The translations under genes were made by a program, and so were the position numbers. 53,876 nt of DNA from Phycisphaerae bacterium (lineage in GTDB: Bacteria > Planctomycetota > Phycisphaerae > Phycisphaerales > SM1A02), in contig PARI01000002.1 of assembly GCA_002711415.1 (NCBI GenBank), forward strand, positions 40,707 to 94,582, written 5' to 3'. The notes under the pieces were generated by a model. It was not told the DNA's origin. It searched no databases and was given only the letters and a program-made list of their open reading frames with translations. Shown here in pieces: positions 17,675-26,610 of this stretch; the first letter of the stretch is position 1, and each line of letters begins with the position of its first letter.

Positions 17675-17822
17675 TTCTTCTGGCTCCAAGGGGGGGAGAA
17701 TGGTGTTTTTCTGGTTGTCACATCGGCCAGCACCCCCGTGGGTGGACAAAAAAGGGGCTTTCTTTATCGGTCGCTGGCGGCTGACGGCCTTTGTAATTCG
17801 CAAGTCAATTTATGGCAAAGAC

Positions 17823-18386
17823 TTACGGTTGTATCTGCTTGACCAGTTCAAGGCAGGTTCTGAAAGCGGGGTGCCTGGCATCCTCCATCAACTCGTACAG
17901 GGCGGAGAGGACACCCGTCAGGATTGCCCCAGAGGCCTGCATTCGTGACAGGGCCGGCTGGATCTGGTCGCGGTTGGAGGCGCTGATCGCATCGGTCGCG
18001 ACGAAGGCCTGCAGTCCGGAGGACTGGATGTCCAGGACCGTCTGCAGCACGCAGACATGCGCCTCGAGTCCACAGACCAGGACGCTTCGGGTGCCCCAGG
18101 ATTTCAGCTGCTGGTCCACCAGTTCCACGAGGCCGCTGAACCGGGTCTTCTCGATCCTCGCAGCTGGGTTGGGCAGGCAATGAGCGAGCGAGTCGACGGT
18201 CCGGCCGAGTCCCTTGACGTACTGCTCGGTCATCAGTGTCGGTACGCCCAGTTCCTGGGTGGCACGAACCAGCACGGAGCAGTTGTTCACCAGTCGATCT
18301 CGATCAACGATCGTCGGGAGCAGCCGCTCCTGGACGTCGATGACCAGGACAGCCGTGTGATCGATCCTGAGTCGGGCAATCGACAT
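17823..18386 (-). CDS. Isochorismatase-fold (cysteine) hydrolase
   Basis: 187 residues with the catalytic triad of the isochorismatase/YcaC superfamily: D17 (VLVIDVQE), K80 (RIEKTRFS) and C112 (GLEAHVCVLQT). TEQYVKGLGRTV matches the common TEQYPKGLG segment of the ISOC1-like branch. The substrate is unknown; isochorismate use is not implied. It lies 30 bp after purB in the same direction. Confidence 0.87.
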   Translation of the reverse strand: MSIARLRIDHTAVLVIDVQERLLPTIVDRDRLVNNCSVLVRATQELGVPTLMTEQYVKGLGRTVDSLAHCLPNPAARIEKTRFSGLVELVDQQLKSWGTRSVLVCGLEAHVCVLQTVLDIQSSGLQAFVATDAISASNRDQIQPALSRMQASGAILTGVLSALYELMEDARHPAFRTCLELVKQIQP

Positions 18387-18416
18387 GGTCCATGTTCCGA
18401 TCGTCTGAAACCGAGT

Positions 18417-19856
18417 TCAGACGTTCAGTTCCTCCTGGTCATCGAGTTGGCCCTTGTATCGAAGCCTGATTGGTTCGACGACGTCGAGGGTGAACTGGTC
18501 GACCTGCTCCGCGGCCAGGCCAACGTGGCTGGCAGGGTCCATCAACTCGTCGATCGGGACGTCCTTGAACAACGGATCCGACTTGAGCCGCTCAACGAGG
18601 TCGTTGTCCAGACCGGACTTGATCCTGGTCGCGGCCTCGTGGCTGTGCTGACGGATCGCCTCGTGCCCTTCCTGTCGATCCACGCCCAGCTTCGCCGCTT
18701 CCATCAGGATGTTCTCGGTCGCCATGAACGGAAGCTCCGCGGCCAGGTGCTGCTGGATCACCTTCGGGTACACGACCAGTCCGGAGGTGACGTTGATCAT
18801 GATGTCCAGGGCACCGTCCAGGGCGAGCATGGATTCAGGAAGGCTCAGCCTCCTGTTGGAGGAATCATCAAGGGTCCGCTCGAACCACTGTGTGGCCGCC
18901 GTGTCCAGTGGATTCTGAACCAGTGACATCACGAACCGGGAGAGTCCAGTCGCCCGCTCGCATCGCATGGGATTCCTCTTGTAGGCCATGGCGCTGGAAC
19001 CGATCTGGTCCTGTTCGAAGGGTTCCTCGATCTCCCTCCGGTTGGACAGCAGCCGAAGGTCGTTGCACATCTTGTGAATGGCCGCCGCTGTGATGGCCAG
19101 GCTCGAGACGACCTGTGCGTCGTAGAGTCGCGGGTAGGTCTGACCGGACACAGGCCAGGCTTGGACATCCGCGAAACCGAGCTTGTCGCCGACCAGCTGT
19201 TCCATCATCCGCACCTTCTCGCCATCGCCTTCGAACAGTGCGAGGAACGAGGCCTGTGTTCCCGTCGCGCCACGCATTCCACGCCATCGCAGTCCGAGTC
19301 GCCTGGAGCGTACGTCCTCGAGACCGATCAGAAGGTCCTGGGCCCAGGTGGTCGCACGCTTGCCAACGGTCGTGGGCTGGGCCGGCTGGTAGTGGGTGAA
19401 TCCAAGCGTCGGCAGATCTCGCCACTGGACGGCGAAGAGGCCGAGCCTGTGGATCACGCGGGCGATCTTCAGTTCCAGCAGTTGCAGTCCCTCTCGGACC
19501 TGCATCAGGTCACCATTGCAGACGATGTCCTGGCTGGTCGCTCCGAGGTGGATGATGCCCCGGGCCTCCGGGGCCAGGTCGCCCCACGCATGAACATGGG
19601 CCATCACGTCATGGCGGAGCTTCTTCTCGTACCGGGCTGCAGCTTCGAAATCGATCTCCTGGAGGGTCTCCCTCAGTTGGGAGAGTTGTTCCTGGCTGAT
19701 CGGCAGCCCGAGTTCCTCCTGGCTCTCGGCCAGGGCGAGCCAGATCCGGCGCCATGCCGAGAACTTGTTCCTCGGTGACCAGATGGCCCTCATCTGCCTG
19801 GAGGCATTCCTGGTTTCAAGAGGGGAGCGGTAGGAGCAGTGCTGATCTGAGTCCAT
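18417..19856 (-). CDS. purB: Adenylosuccinate lyase
   Basis: Purine biosynthesis, two beta-eliminations releasing fumarate (SAICAR to AICAR and adenylosuccinate to AMP). 479 residues, the longer form with the YRSPLETRNAS start and KFSAWRRIWLALAESQEELG, like eukaryotic-type ADSL. Superfamily signature IGSSAMAYKRNPMRCE, plus GATSQDIVCNGD and THYQPAQPTTVGKR. ATG at 19856 is chosen since the next conserved element begins seven residues later; the ribosome-binding site is weak. Divergent from an ECF sigma gene. Confidence 0.93.
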   Translation of the reverse strand: MDSDQHCSYRSPLETRNASRQMRAIWSPRNKFSAWRRIWLALAESQEELGLPISQEQLSQLRETLQEIDFEAAARYEKKLRHDVMAHVHAWGDLAPEARGIIHLGATSQDIVCNGDLMQVREGLQLLELKIARVIHRLGLFAVQWRDLPTLGFTHYQPAQPTTVGKRATTWAQDLLIGLEDVRSRRLGLRWRGMRGATGTQASFLALFEGDGEKVRMMEQLVGDKLGFADVQAWPVSGQTYPRLYDAQVVSSLAITAAAIHKMCNDLRLLSNRREIEEPFEQDQIGSSAMAYKRNPMRCERATGLSRFVMSLVQNPLDTAATQWFERTLDDSSNRRLSLPESMLALDGALDIMINVTSGLVVYPKVIQQHLAAELPFMATENILMEAAKLGVDRQEGHEAIRQHSHEAATRIKSGLDNDLVERLKSDPLFKDVPIDELMDPASHVGLAAEQVDQFTLDVVEPIRLRYKGQLDDQEELNV

Positions 19857-20006
19857 CCGTGTTTGCCCGCTGGGTTCAGCTGTATCTTTGATCGTGGAAA
19901 TGACGGCCTCCGGCGTGTCTTGGCCCAACTCTGGAGGTATGGTTTCCTAAGACTGGTCCATGATCGGTCTGATTCTACCACCACGAGGGGATTGAAGGGT
20001 TCCGCC

Positions 20007-20627
20007 TTGAATCATGCTTCTGGAAGCCATCTCGGGCCACGGGACAGCGACGAACTGACGCCGCTGCTTGAATTGCAGTTGGTCGAGGCCTACCGCGATG
20101 GCGATCCGGATGCCATGGAGCGGCTCCTTCGTGGATATCAGGGCCGGGTCTACGCCGTCTGTTATCGGATGATTCGAAATCCCGAGATCGCCAGCGATCT
20201 CGCCCAGGACTCGATGCTGAGGGTCATCCAGAACCTCTCCAGCTATGACGGGCGTGCCAAGCTCTCGACCTGGATCATCCGGGTCACCATGAACTGCTGT
20301 TTCAGCCACATGCGGAAGCAGAAGCTGAGAAACCACTCCAGTCTGGACGCGATCGAGGAATCTATTGGGCAAATGCAGAGATCCGGGGAACCCCAGCCGG
20401 ACGATCGCATCCAACAGAGGCAGCAGTCAGAATCGGTCCAGTCGGCATTCCAAGCCTTGGACCCCGACAACAGGGCACTCCTGGTGCTCAGGGATCTGCA
20501 AGGCTTGGATTACCAGCAGATCGGCGAGGTATTCGAGATACCGGTGGGGACAGTCAAGAGTCGTCTTTTTCGAGCCCGTGCAGCGTTGCGCGAGGCAGTT
20601 CAAATGGAGCAGGATCAGCAGGACTGA
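20007..20627 (+). CDS. ECF-family RNA polymerase sigma factor (RpoE-like)
   Basis: 206 residues from a TTG at 20007 (AAGGG 7-8 nt upstream); TTG 19992 is another option and no good ATG exists near the conserved start. Sigma-2: MERLLRGYQGRVYAVCYRMI, DLAQDSMLRVIQNL, LSTWIIRVTMNCC. Sigma-4: LDPDNRALLVLRDLQGLDYQ, IGEVFEIPVGTVKSRLFRAR. The next gene, 29 bp downstream, encodes its probable anti-sigma. Confidence 0.9.
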   Translation: MNHASGSHLGPRDSDELTPLLELQLVEAYRDGDPDAMERLLRGYQGRVYAVCYRMIRNPEIASDLAQDSMLRVIQNLSSYDGRAKLSTWIIRVTMNCCFSHMRKQKLRNHSSLDAIEESIGQMQRSGEPQPDDRIQQRQQSESVQSAFQALDPDNRALLVLRDLQGLDYQQIGEVFEIPVGTVKSRLFRARAALREAVQMEQDQQD

Positions 20628-20656
20628 ATGCGTCGGCACAGTGGAACAGGCACACC

Positions 20657-21760
20657 ATGCCACAGAAGATCACACAACACAGGCTACTTGAACTGATCGA
20701 GGGTGAACTGGACGCTGCACAGAGCAGGCAGCTCTGGTTGCAGCTGGAGGAAGAGCCGGCGCTTCACGAGGCCATGAAGCAGATGGCCCAGCAACGCATG
20801 GCCATGCAGGCGATGGATCAGCCCCTGCCACCTTCGGACCTGGTAGACATGGTCCGTGACCAGATCGATCAGGCGATGCTGGCGACCGGGCTGGATGACC
20901 AGATCGATGACATGGACATCCTCCCGGCGACCCCGTCGATGCAGATCCGCTCCAAGGCTCGTCGTCCCGGTGCCGAGGCGTTCGTCACTGCGGCAGCCGT
21001 GATCTCCATCGCAAGCATCATGTGGGCGATCCTGGCCACCTTCTCCTTCGATGACTCCACTCGCCCGGAACAGGAGCAGATCGTTGACTCCTCGACGATC
21101 GTGTCCGAACCGATCGGAATCACCACGATGCCGATCGCCGTGGATCCATCGCTCAGGGACACGGCCGTCTTCCACTTCGAACCGTCGATGCAGGCACGGG
21201 CGCTGTTTCAGCAGGGGCGTTTCTCCTCCTCGGACGTTCCAGGGACCGAACGCCCGGTGACTGGCGAGGTCGCCGACATGGAAGTTCTCGGGTTCACGAT
21301 CCTCGTAGAGACCGCCGATATCGGGAAGGTCCAGGAGGCGCTCGTCGCGTTCGTGAACGAACAGGAGTGCTGTCGCAGCCTCGTTCGGAACTTCTCGATG
21401 GACAGCCTCGACGACCAGCAACTGGCCTCGATCCGGTCTCGGATCGGCGATGATCCGCACCGGACTCGCGATCTGGCTGCCAACTCGGCGCACCTGGCCG
21501 GGCTCGAGGGTATCCAGGCTTCACTCCAGGCCCAGTTGGCCTTGTCCGATTCAGGCTGCACCCATGCGGTCACCATCGATCGGGATGACCTCGACTCGAT
21601 CCTCGTCCGGCTGCTGCAGATGGACGGTGTCTCTGCCGAGTTGAACTCGAACGTTCCGAGCAGTGGCACCACCTGGGATCAATGGTCCAGGTGGTCTTCC
21701 AACGAATCGGTCACCCCGAGTCCGCGCGTCGTCGTGGGAATCCAGGTCCAGTCCCGCTGA
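20657..21760 (+). CDS. Probable membrane anti-sigma factor without a zinc finger
   Basis: 367 residues. The N-terminal 75 residues are helical and polar (HRLLELIEGELDAAQSRQLW resembles the first helices of anti-sigma domains) but lack the HxxxCxxC zinc motif. One transmembrane helix at about 108-129 (VTAAAVISIASIMWAILATF). The C-terminal 235 residues would be extracytoplasmic and contain EVLGFTILVETADIGKVQEA, a pattern that recalls ACT/ferredoxin-like beta-alpha units; no named family. The role is inferred from position after the ECF sigma gene. Confidence 0.65.
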   Translation: MPQKITQHRLLELIEGELDAAQSRQLWLQLEEEPALHEAMKQMAQQRMAMQAMDQPLPPSDLVDMVRDQIDQAMLATGLDDQIDDMDILPATPSMQIRSKARRPGAEAFVTAAAVISIASIMWAILATFSFDDSTRPEQEQIVDSSTIVSEPIGITTMPIAVDPSLRDTAVFHFEPSMQARALFQQGRFSSSDVPGTERPVTGEVADMEVLGFTILVETADIGKVQEALVAFVNEQECCRSLVRNFSMDSLDDQQLASIRSRIGDDPHRTRDLAANSAHLAGLEGIQASLQAQLALSDSGCTHAVTIDRDDLDSILVRLLQMDGVSAELNSNVPSSGTTWDQWSRWSSNESVTPSPRVVVGIQVQSR

Positions 21761-21787
21761 GCCATCCCGGTCACCGCTGCCTTGGAT

Positions 21788-22450
21788 TCAGCTTGAACCT
21801 CTTCCGCCGATCCTGTGCTCGGTTCCTGCGCGAAGCCTTGCGATGTTGCCGCGGTGACGGAACACGACCAGAGCGCACAGCAACAGGCTCACGATGATCA
21901 GCGGCATCGATGCCGACAGACCGCCATCCTGCCGGGCAGCCATCGTGATCACGACGACCGGCAGGCTGCATGCGGCCACCGTGCTGGCCAGGCTCACGTA
22001 TCGGCTCAGCAGTACGACGATGACCCAACAGAGCAGTGCGATCACGGCCGGGATCGTCATGACCGGCCACATCGCCAGCAGTCCTCCGAATCCCGTCGCG
22101 ACACCCTTGCCTCCACGGAACCCGATGTACGGGCTGAACATGTGTCCCATCAACGACGCGGCAAGAACGGCCAGCCAGAGCCAGAGTTCCGTGGCCCCCG
22201 TCTCGGCCGCGGTCTTGCCGAACACGCCCATGGAACTCCCGCTGGCGGCGACGGCCACCGCGCCCTTGCCGGCATCGAGGAGGAAGCACGCGATGCCCCA
22301 GGGGCGGCCGATGATCCGGCCGACGTTGGTCGCCCCGATGTTGCCGCTGCCGACCTTGAAGATGTTCACGCCTCGCGCTCGGGCGATCAGAACGCCGAAG
22401 GGGATCGCTCCGACGAGGTAGGACAGCACGATGCAGATGATCCACTCCAT
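21788..22450 (-). CDS. plsY: Glycerol-3-phosphate acyltransferase (acyl-phosphate type)
   Basis: Integral membrane enzyme that acylates sn-1 of glycerol-3-phosphate from acyl-phosphate, first step of phospholipid synthesis. 220 residues with several hydrophobic helices and the PlsY motifs VGSGNIGATNVGR (33-45), FRGGKGVATGFG and FRHRGNIARLRAGTE. ATG overlaps the preceding GT2 stop by 1 nt (TGATG), indicating translational coupling in the envelope operon. Confidence 0.95.
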   Translation of the reverse strand: MEWIICIVLSYLVGAIPFGVLIARARGVNIFKVGSGNIGATNVGRIIGRPWGIACFLLDAGKGAVAVAASGSSMGVFGKTAAETGATELWLWLAVLAASLMGHMFSPYIGFRGGKGVATGFGGLLAMWPVMTIPAVIALLCWVIVVLLSRYVSLASTVAACSLPVVVITMAARQDGGLSASMPLIIVSLLLCALVVFRHRGNIARLRAGTEHRIGGRGSS

Positions 22451-23250
22451 CAGCCTCGGCCTTTCCCGCGACCATCGCGACGGTGTTGCATCAGGGTCAG
22501 GTGCTTGATCAACGTGCCCGCGGCCATGCACCCTGAAAGCAGCAGGCCGGTTCGTCCATCAAGGAGCCCTCGCTTGAGCAGGTACTGTTTGATGAACGTC
22601 GACGGGGGCGAGACGACCAGGTTCCAGGCATGACCTCCTCGAGAGCCGGCCAGCGCGGCCTCGCGCGAGTAGTCGATCCCTCGCTGGAGCATGTCCGCGA
22701 CATCCACCCATGAATCGTGCAGCAGGTCACCATCGAGACGACCGACCCGCCCCTCGACGATTACCTGTTCGTGGATGCGTCCCTCGATCCTCGCCTTGCC
22801 CGGTCTCACGATGCGGAGTCGCCATTCCGGCTGGAACATGTACTTCAGCCGCTGTCCCTGGAACACGATGCGTCGGTTGATTTCCAGGCCATCGACCTGG
22901 TCCATGTCCCTGTCTCGCAGCGACCTGATCGACTCGGCCAGTTCCGGTTCGACCGCCTCGTCGGAGTCCAGGATCATCACCCACTCGTACCCATCGGCAA
23001 GCTCCAGGCCGAAACGCTTCTGATCGGCGTATCCGGTCCAGTCCCTGTGAATCACCTCGCACCCGAGATCACGGCAGGCCTGGACGGTCCCGTCGGTCGA
23101 ACCCGAGTCCACCACGAAGACGCGATCGGCCAGGCCTTCGAGGCTCTTCACCGCCGTGGTGATCGTCCGCATGCTGTTGAAGCTCGTCATCGCGACTGCG
23201 AGGAAACGATTCTCCGTGCCCGCCCGGGTTGTGTTGGTCGTGTTGCTCAA
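22450..23250 (-). CDS. Family 2 glycosyltransferase (WaaE/KdtX-like)
   Basis: 266 residues. GT-A fold landmarks: ENRFLAVAMTSFNSMRTI, FVVDSGSTDGTVQACRDLG, the DXD-type MILDSDEAVEPELA, and RIEGRIHEQVIVEG, which is typical of the WaaE/KdtX LPS-core glucosyltransferase branch. A hydrophobic C-terminal segment (KRGLLDGRTGLLLSGCMAAG) may associate with the membrane. Acceptor and sugar unknown. Between the GT9 gene and plsY in the envelope operon. Confidence 0.85.
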   Translation of the reverse strand: MSNTTNTTRAGTENRFLAVAMTSFNSMRTITTAVKSLEGLADRVFVVDSGSTDGTVQACRDLGCEVIHRDWTGYADQKRFGLELADGYEWVMILDSDEAVEPELAESIRSLRDRDMDQVDGLEINRRIVFQGQRLKYMFQPEWRLRIVRPGKARIEGRIHEQVIVEGRVGRLDGDLLHDSWVDVADMLQRGIDYSREAALAGSRGGHAWNLVVSPPSTFIKQYLLKRGLLDGRTGLLLSGCMAAGTLIKHLTLMQHRRDGRGKGRG

Positions 23251-23314
23251 GGGCGTCCTGCCTGGCGTGTGTGGATGACGATGATATCACCGGGGCACGA
23301 CCGTTCGCTGCGAA

Positions 23315-24349
23315 TCAGGCCCCCGACCCGTGTCGGTCCTCCAGCAACCGCACCGCGGCATGCATCACATCGTCGACCTGGATCCGGTCGATGGTGCATG
23401 TTCCGGGATGGTCATCGGCGATCCGGTCGCTCGGCAGGTACGGCTCAGCCAGCAGCAGGTGTTCCCTCGCCTGGTGCAGCGTCGTCCAGCGGGGATCGGT
23501 GGGGCCGAACAGGCAGACCACCGGCGTGTCGACTGCGGTGGCGATGTGCCGCGGTCCCGTGTCGTTGGTGATCAGCAGGTCGACCTGCGCCATGATCGCC
23601 TTGAGCTGGCCGAGCCCCTGCAGGTGTTCCTGCAGGTTGATGATCCGGCATGACGCGCTGGTGACGACCTGGTCCAGAAGGGCCCGTTCACCGGGTGAAC
23701 CCGAGACCAGAATCGTCGCGTTGAACTGTTCCGAGAGCATGTCGGCGACCTTGGCGAATCGATCCGCCGACCATCGCTTGTCCTGGCGGTTGGCGCCCGG
23801 GTTCAGGAGGATCGCCGGTCCTGAACGCTCGCCGAGTATTCCGTCGACGCTTGATCGCTGCGCATCGGTCACCTCCAACCGGAGGCGGCGGTCGATGATC
23901 TGTTCTCCGATGAGCCCTGACACGAGGGTGCAGTAGTAGTCCACTGCTGGAACGGGTTGATCCCGGGGTGGAGGCGTGACCCCATCGTTCAGCAGCCAGC
24001 CCCGTCCATCACGCGCATACCCGACGAGCCTGCCCGGTCGCGAGAGCCTTGCCAGCAGTGCGGACCTGAAACTGTTGGGAAGAAGCAGCATCACGTCCTT
24101 GCTGATCCGCCTCAGGCGAGCAATGCTCGAGAGTCCCTTCATGTCGCACTCATGCACTGCATCGACTCCCTCCAGCCCATCGATCAGTTCGCCCTGTCCT
24201 GGTCGGGCGACCAGTTCGATCCGCTTGAAGAGGCCGCTTCGGGTCAGCCCGGCGATCGCCGGAGTCGCCATGACCGTGTCACCGAGCCAAGTCGGCAGGA
24301 TGACCAGGAGGGTGTCCTGTCCAGGTGTGATCGGTGTCTGCTGGGGCAT
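23315..24349 (-). CDS. Family 9 glycosyltransferase (heptosyltransferase, WaaF/WaaC-like)
   Basis: 344 residues. N-terminal LLVILPTWLGDTVMATPAIA is the hallmark GT9 start; the C-terminal nucleotide-sugar domain has ILLNPGANRQDKRWSADRFA, LLITNDTGPRHIATAVDTPV and CLFGPTDPRWT. The family transfers heptose to LPS core from ADP-heptose, which fits the adjacent gmhB. Start ATG 24349 is 5 nt after the gmhB stop. Confidence 0.9.
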   Translation of the reverse strand: MPQQTPITPGQDTLLVILPTWLGDTVMATPAIAGLTRSGLFKRIELVARPGQGELIDGLEGVDAVHECDMKGLSSIARLRRISKDVMLLLPNSFRSALLARLSRPGRLVGYARDGRGWLLNDGVTPPPRDQPVPAVDYYCTLVSGLIGEQIIDRRLRLEVTDAQRSSVDGILGERSGPAILLNPGANRQDKRWSADRFAKVADMLSEQFNATILVSGSPGERALLDQVVTSASCRIINLQEHLQGLGQLKAIMAQVDLLITNDTGPRHIATAVDTPVVCLFGPTDPRWTTLHQAREHLLLAEPYLPSDRIADDHPGTCTIDRIQVDDVMHAAVRLLEDRHGSGA

Positions 24350-24354
24350 CCGAT

Positions 24355-25206
24355 TCAGCGCCTTCCGTTGAAGAGGATCATGGCGATCATCCCACACAGC
24401 AGGAACGTCGCCAGAACGATCAGGACCATCCCGTTGGGCTGGTCCAACTGGATCACGCCCATCGTCAGCATGATGATCGAGAGGATTCCACAGGCGACCG
24501 CCAGGATCACCAGGAGGTTCAGTTCCCTCGGCCTGGGCGCCTGGGCCTGGATCTGTTTCTTCAGGCTCTCCAGTTCCGCGAGTATCCGCTCATCAGCCCC
24601 CGTACCGTGATCGGGTGATGCGTCGACCGGCGTGGTCTCCGGCGTGTCCATGGCGTCAGCCACCATCTCGACCGCTTCATGGAACTGCTGCACGTGTCCG
24701 GTCACGTTCAGTTGGACGTTTTCATGAGGGCGTTCCGGTGGATCGACCAGGATCGTCCGGCATCCGGCCGCGGTCCCGGCCTGCATGTCCCTTCGGCTGT
24801 CACCGATCATCCAACTGCGACCGAGTTCCAGATCCATGTCTCTGGCGGCCTGGATGATCATGCCTGGTGACGGTTTTCGCCACGGGTGTTCCTTGCAGTA
24901 CGTGTCGATCCGGCCTTCCGGGTGGAACGGGCAATAGTAGAAGCGATCGATCAGGTTCAAGGATCCCGTGGATTCATCGATGAGGTGGGCGATCCTCTGG
25001 TTGACCGCATCGACATCGGCCTCGGTCATCGCGCCGCGGGCGACTCCGCCCTGGTTGGTGACCACCACCAGCACGAATCCCATGTCCTTGAGCTGCTTCA
25101 GCCCCTCGGGAACCCCGGGAAGCAACTGGACCAACGAATCATCACCCAGGTCGCCTGAGTTGCGAATGAGCGTGTCGTCTCGGTCCAGGAAGATCGCTGC
25201 TTGCAC
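24355..25206 (-). CDS. gmhB: D-glycero-D-manno-heptose-1,7-bisphosphate 7-phosphatase-like HAD protein with C-terminal membrane anchor
   Basis: 283 residues from GTG 25206. HAD motif I AAIFLDRDDTLI (D8, D10), motif II VVVTNQGG, the GmhB-type Zn loop CPFHP...CKEHPWRKP, and motif III/IV WMIGDSRRDMQAG. Family members are about 190 residues; here another 90 follow, with a coiled segment (ERILAELESLKKQIQ) and two hydrophobic helices (about 229-252 and 259-279), so the enzyme is probably membrane-tethered. GTG is preceded by TATCAT and exactly 6 nt, suggesting leaderless initiation. First gene of the gmhB-GT9-GT2-plsY operon. Confidence 0.85.
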   Translation of the reverse strand: MQAAIFLDRDDTLIRNSGDLGDDSLVQLLPGVPEGLKQLKDMGFVLVVVTNQGGVARGAMTEADVDAVNQRIAHLIDESTGSLNLIDRFYYCPFHPEGRIDTYCKEHPWRKPSPGMIIQAARDMDLELGRSWMIGDSRRDMQAGTAAGCRTILVDPPERPHENVQLNVTGHVQQFHEAVEMVADAMDTPETTPVDASPDHGTGADERILAELESLKKQIQAQAPRPRELNLLVILAVACGILSIIMLTMGVIQLDQPNGMVLIVLATFLLCGMIAMILFNGRR

Positions 25207-25210
25207 CGGT

Positions 25211-25246
25211 GCATGATACGCCCACGGCCCCTGGACCGTATCATGC
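25211..25246. promoter_or_regulatory. Divergent gmhB/PFK control region with a 10-bp inverted repeat
   Basis: GCATGATACG (25211-25220) and CGTATCATGC (25237-25246) are perfect inverted copies 16 bp apart. Each contains a TATCAT hexamer pointing outwards, one positioned 6 nt before the gmhB GTG and one 28 nt before the PFK ATG. They may be paired -10 elements, an operator for one dimeric regulator, or both. Confidence 0.5.
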
Positions 25247-25272
25247 GAACCACCAAGCATCATGGAGAGCAC

Positions 25273-26553
25273 ATGAGTTGCAGGAAGATAGGAATCCTCG
25301 TCGCCGGAGGCCCCGCCCCCGGCATCAACTCGGTCATCGCGGCGGCGACGATCCGGTGCTGTCTCGAGGGGGCCGAGGTCTTCGGCATCAGTGACGGGTT
25401 CCGCTGGTTGATGGATGGTCGAATCGACAAGGTCACCCCGTTGACGATCGATCGAGTCAGCCGAATCCATTTTCGCGGTGGCTCGACCCTCGGCACCTCC
25501 AGGAGCAACCCCACCTCCGACCCGGGGGCGATGCAGCGGGTGCTCGAATCGATCCGTTCGATCGGGCTGGACGGACTGATCACCATCGGTGGTGACGACA
25601 CCGCATTCAGCGCGATGAGCCTGGCCAAGGCCGCGGGCGACTCACTTCAGGTCGTTCATGTTCCCAAGACGATCGACAACGACCTGGACCTGCCGCCTCA
25701 GATCGATACATTCGGATACCAGACCGCCCGGCATGTCGGTGTCGGGATCCTGCAGAACCTCATGGTCGACGCGCGCACGACTGGTCGCTGGTACGTCGTC
25801 GTCGCAATGGGCCGCAAGGCCGGGCACCTCGCCCTGGGCATGGGCAAGGCCTCCGGTTCCACTCTGACCCTGATCCCCGAGGAGTTCGGAGGCAGGGACA
25901 TCTCGCTGAGCCAGGTGGTGGACACATTGGTGGCTGCGATCATCAAGCGACGGGTTGACGGTCGAGCCGACGGGATCGCCGTCGTCGCCGAAGGTGTCGG
26001 ACTGTGCATCAGCGAGAAGGATCTTCAGACCATCGGCCAGATCCAGCCCGACGAGCACGGGCACCTTCGCATGGCCGAGATCAACCTTGCCGAGACCCTG
26101 CAGAGAATGGTCCAGTCGGAGCTGGAGTCGCTCGGCTGTGGGATCACCATCGTGCACAAGGACATCGGCTACGAGCTCCGTTCGGCGGATCCGATCCCGT
26201 TCGACATCGACTACACCCGCGATCTGGGCTACTGCGCCGCCAAGTACCTCATCGAGGGCGGCACTGGCTCCATGGTCTCGATGCAGGGCGGTCGATTCGT
26301 CCCCATGGACCTGGAGTCGATGCTCGATCCAGCCACGGGCAGACTCAAGGTCCGGATGGTGGACATCACCTCGGAGCGGTACGGGATCGCCCGGCGGTAC
26401 ATGATCCGACTCAGGCGGGACGACTTCACCGACCCGGAACAACTGGAACGACTCGCCTCGGAATGCTCGATGACGGTCGAGGCGTTCAAGGATCGGTTCG
26501 AGCCGTTGATCGACAACGAACCTCCGGCCCTCAGGCTCATGGACAGTTCCTGA
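25273..26553 (+). CDS. 6-phosphofructokinase, PPi-dependent type
   Basis: 426 residues. Phosphorylates fructose-6-phosphate in glycolysis. The phosphoryl-donor determinants are of the pyrophosphate type: GGDDT (106-110, Asp109 where ATP enzymes have Gly) and PKTIDND (131-137, Lys132 where ATP enzymes have Gly). GGPAPGINSVI at 12-22, MGRKAGHLAL and PEEFGGR also fit. GGAGAGC precedes the ATG. PPi enzymes can work reversibly. Preceded by a TATCAT promoter element; followed by lysS. Confidence 0.93.
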   Translation: MSCRKIGILVAGGPAPGINSVIAAATIRCCLEGAEVFGISDGFRWLMDGRIDKVTPLTIDRVSRIHFRGGSTLGTSRSNPTSDPGAMQRVLESIRSIGLDGLITIGGDDTAFSAMSLAKAAGDSLQVVHVPKTIDNDLDLPPQIDTFGYQTARHVGVGILQNLMVDARTTGRWYVVVAMGRKAGHLALGMGKASGSTLTLIPEEFGGRDISLSQVVDTLVAAIIKRRVDGRADGIAVVAEGVGLCISEKDLQTIGQIQPDEHGHLRMAEINLAETLQRMVQSELESLGCGITIVHKDIGYELRSADPIPFDIDYTRDLGYCAAKYLIEGGTGSMVSMQGGRFVPMDLESMLDPATGRLKVRMVDITSERYGIARRYMIRLRRDDFTDPEQLERLASECSMTVEAFKDRFEPLIDNEPPALRLMDSS

Positions 26554-26610
26554 TCATCCTTCCTGCCTGCAGTCGCACCGGGTACCATCTGGCAGACCAG
26601 GACACACACC

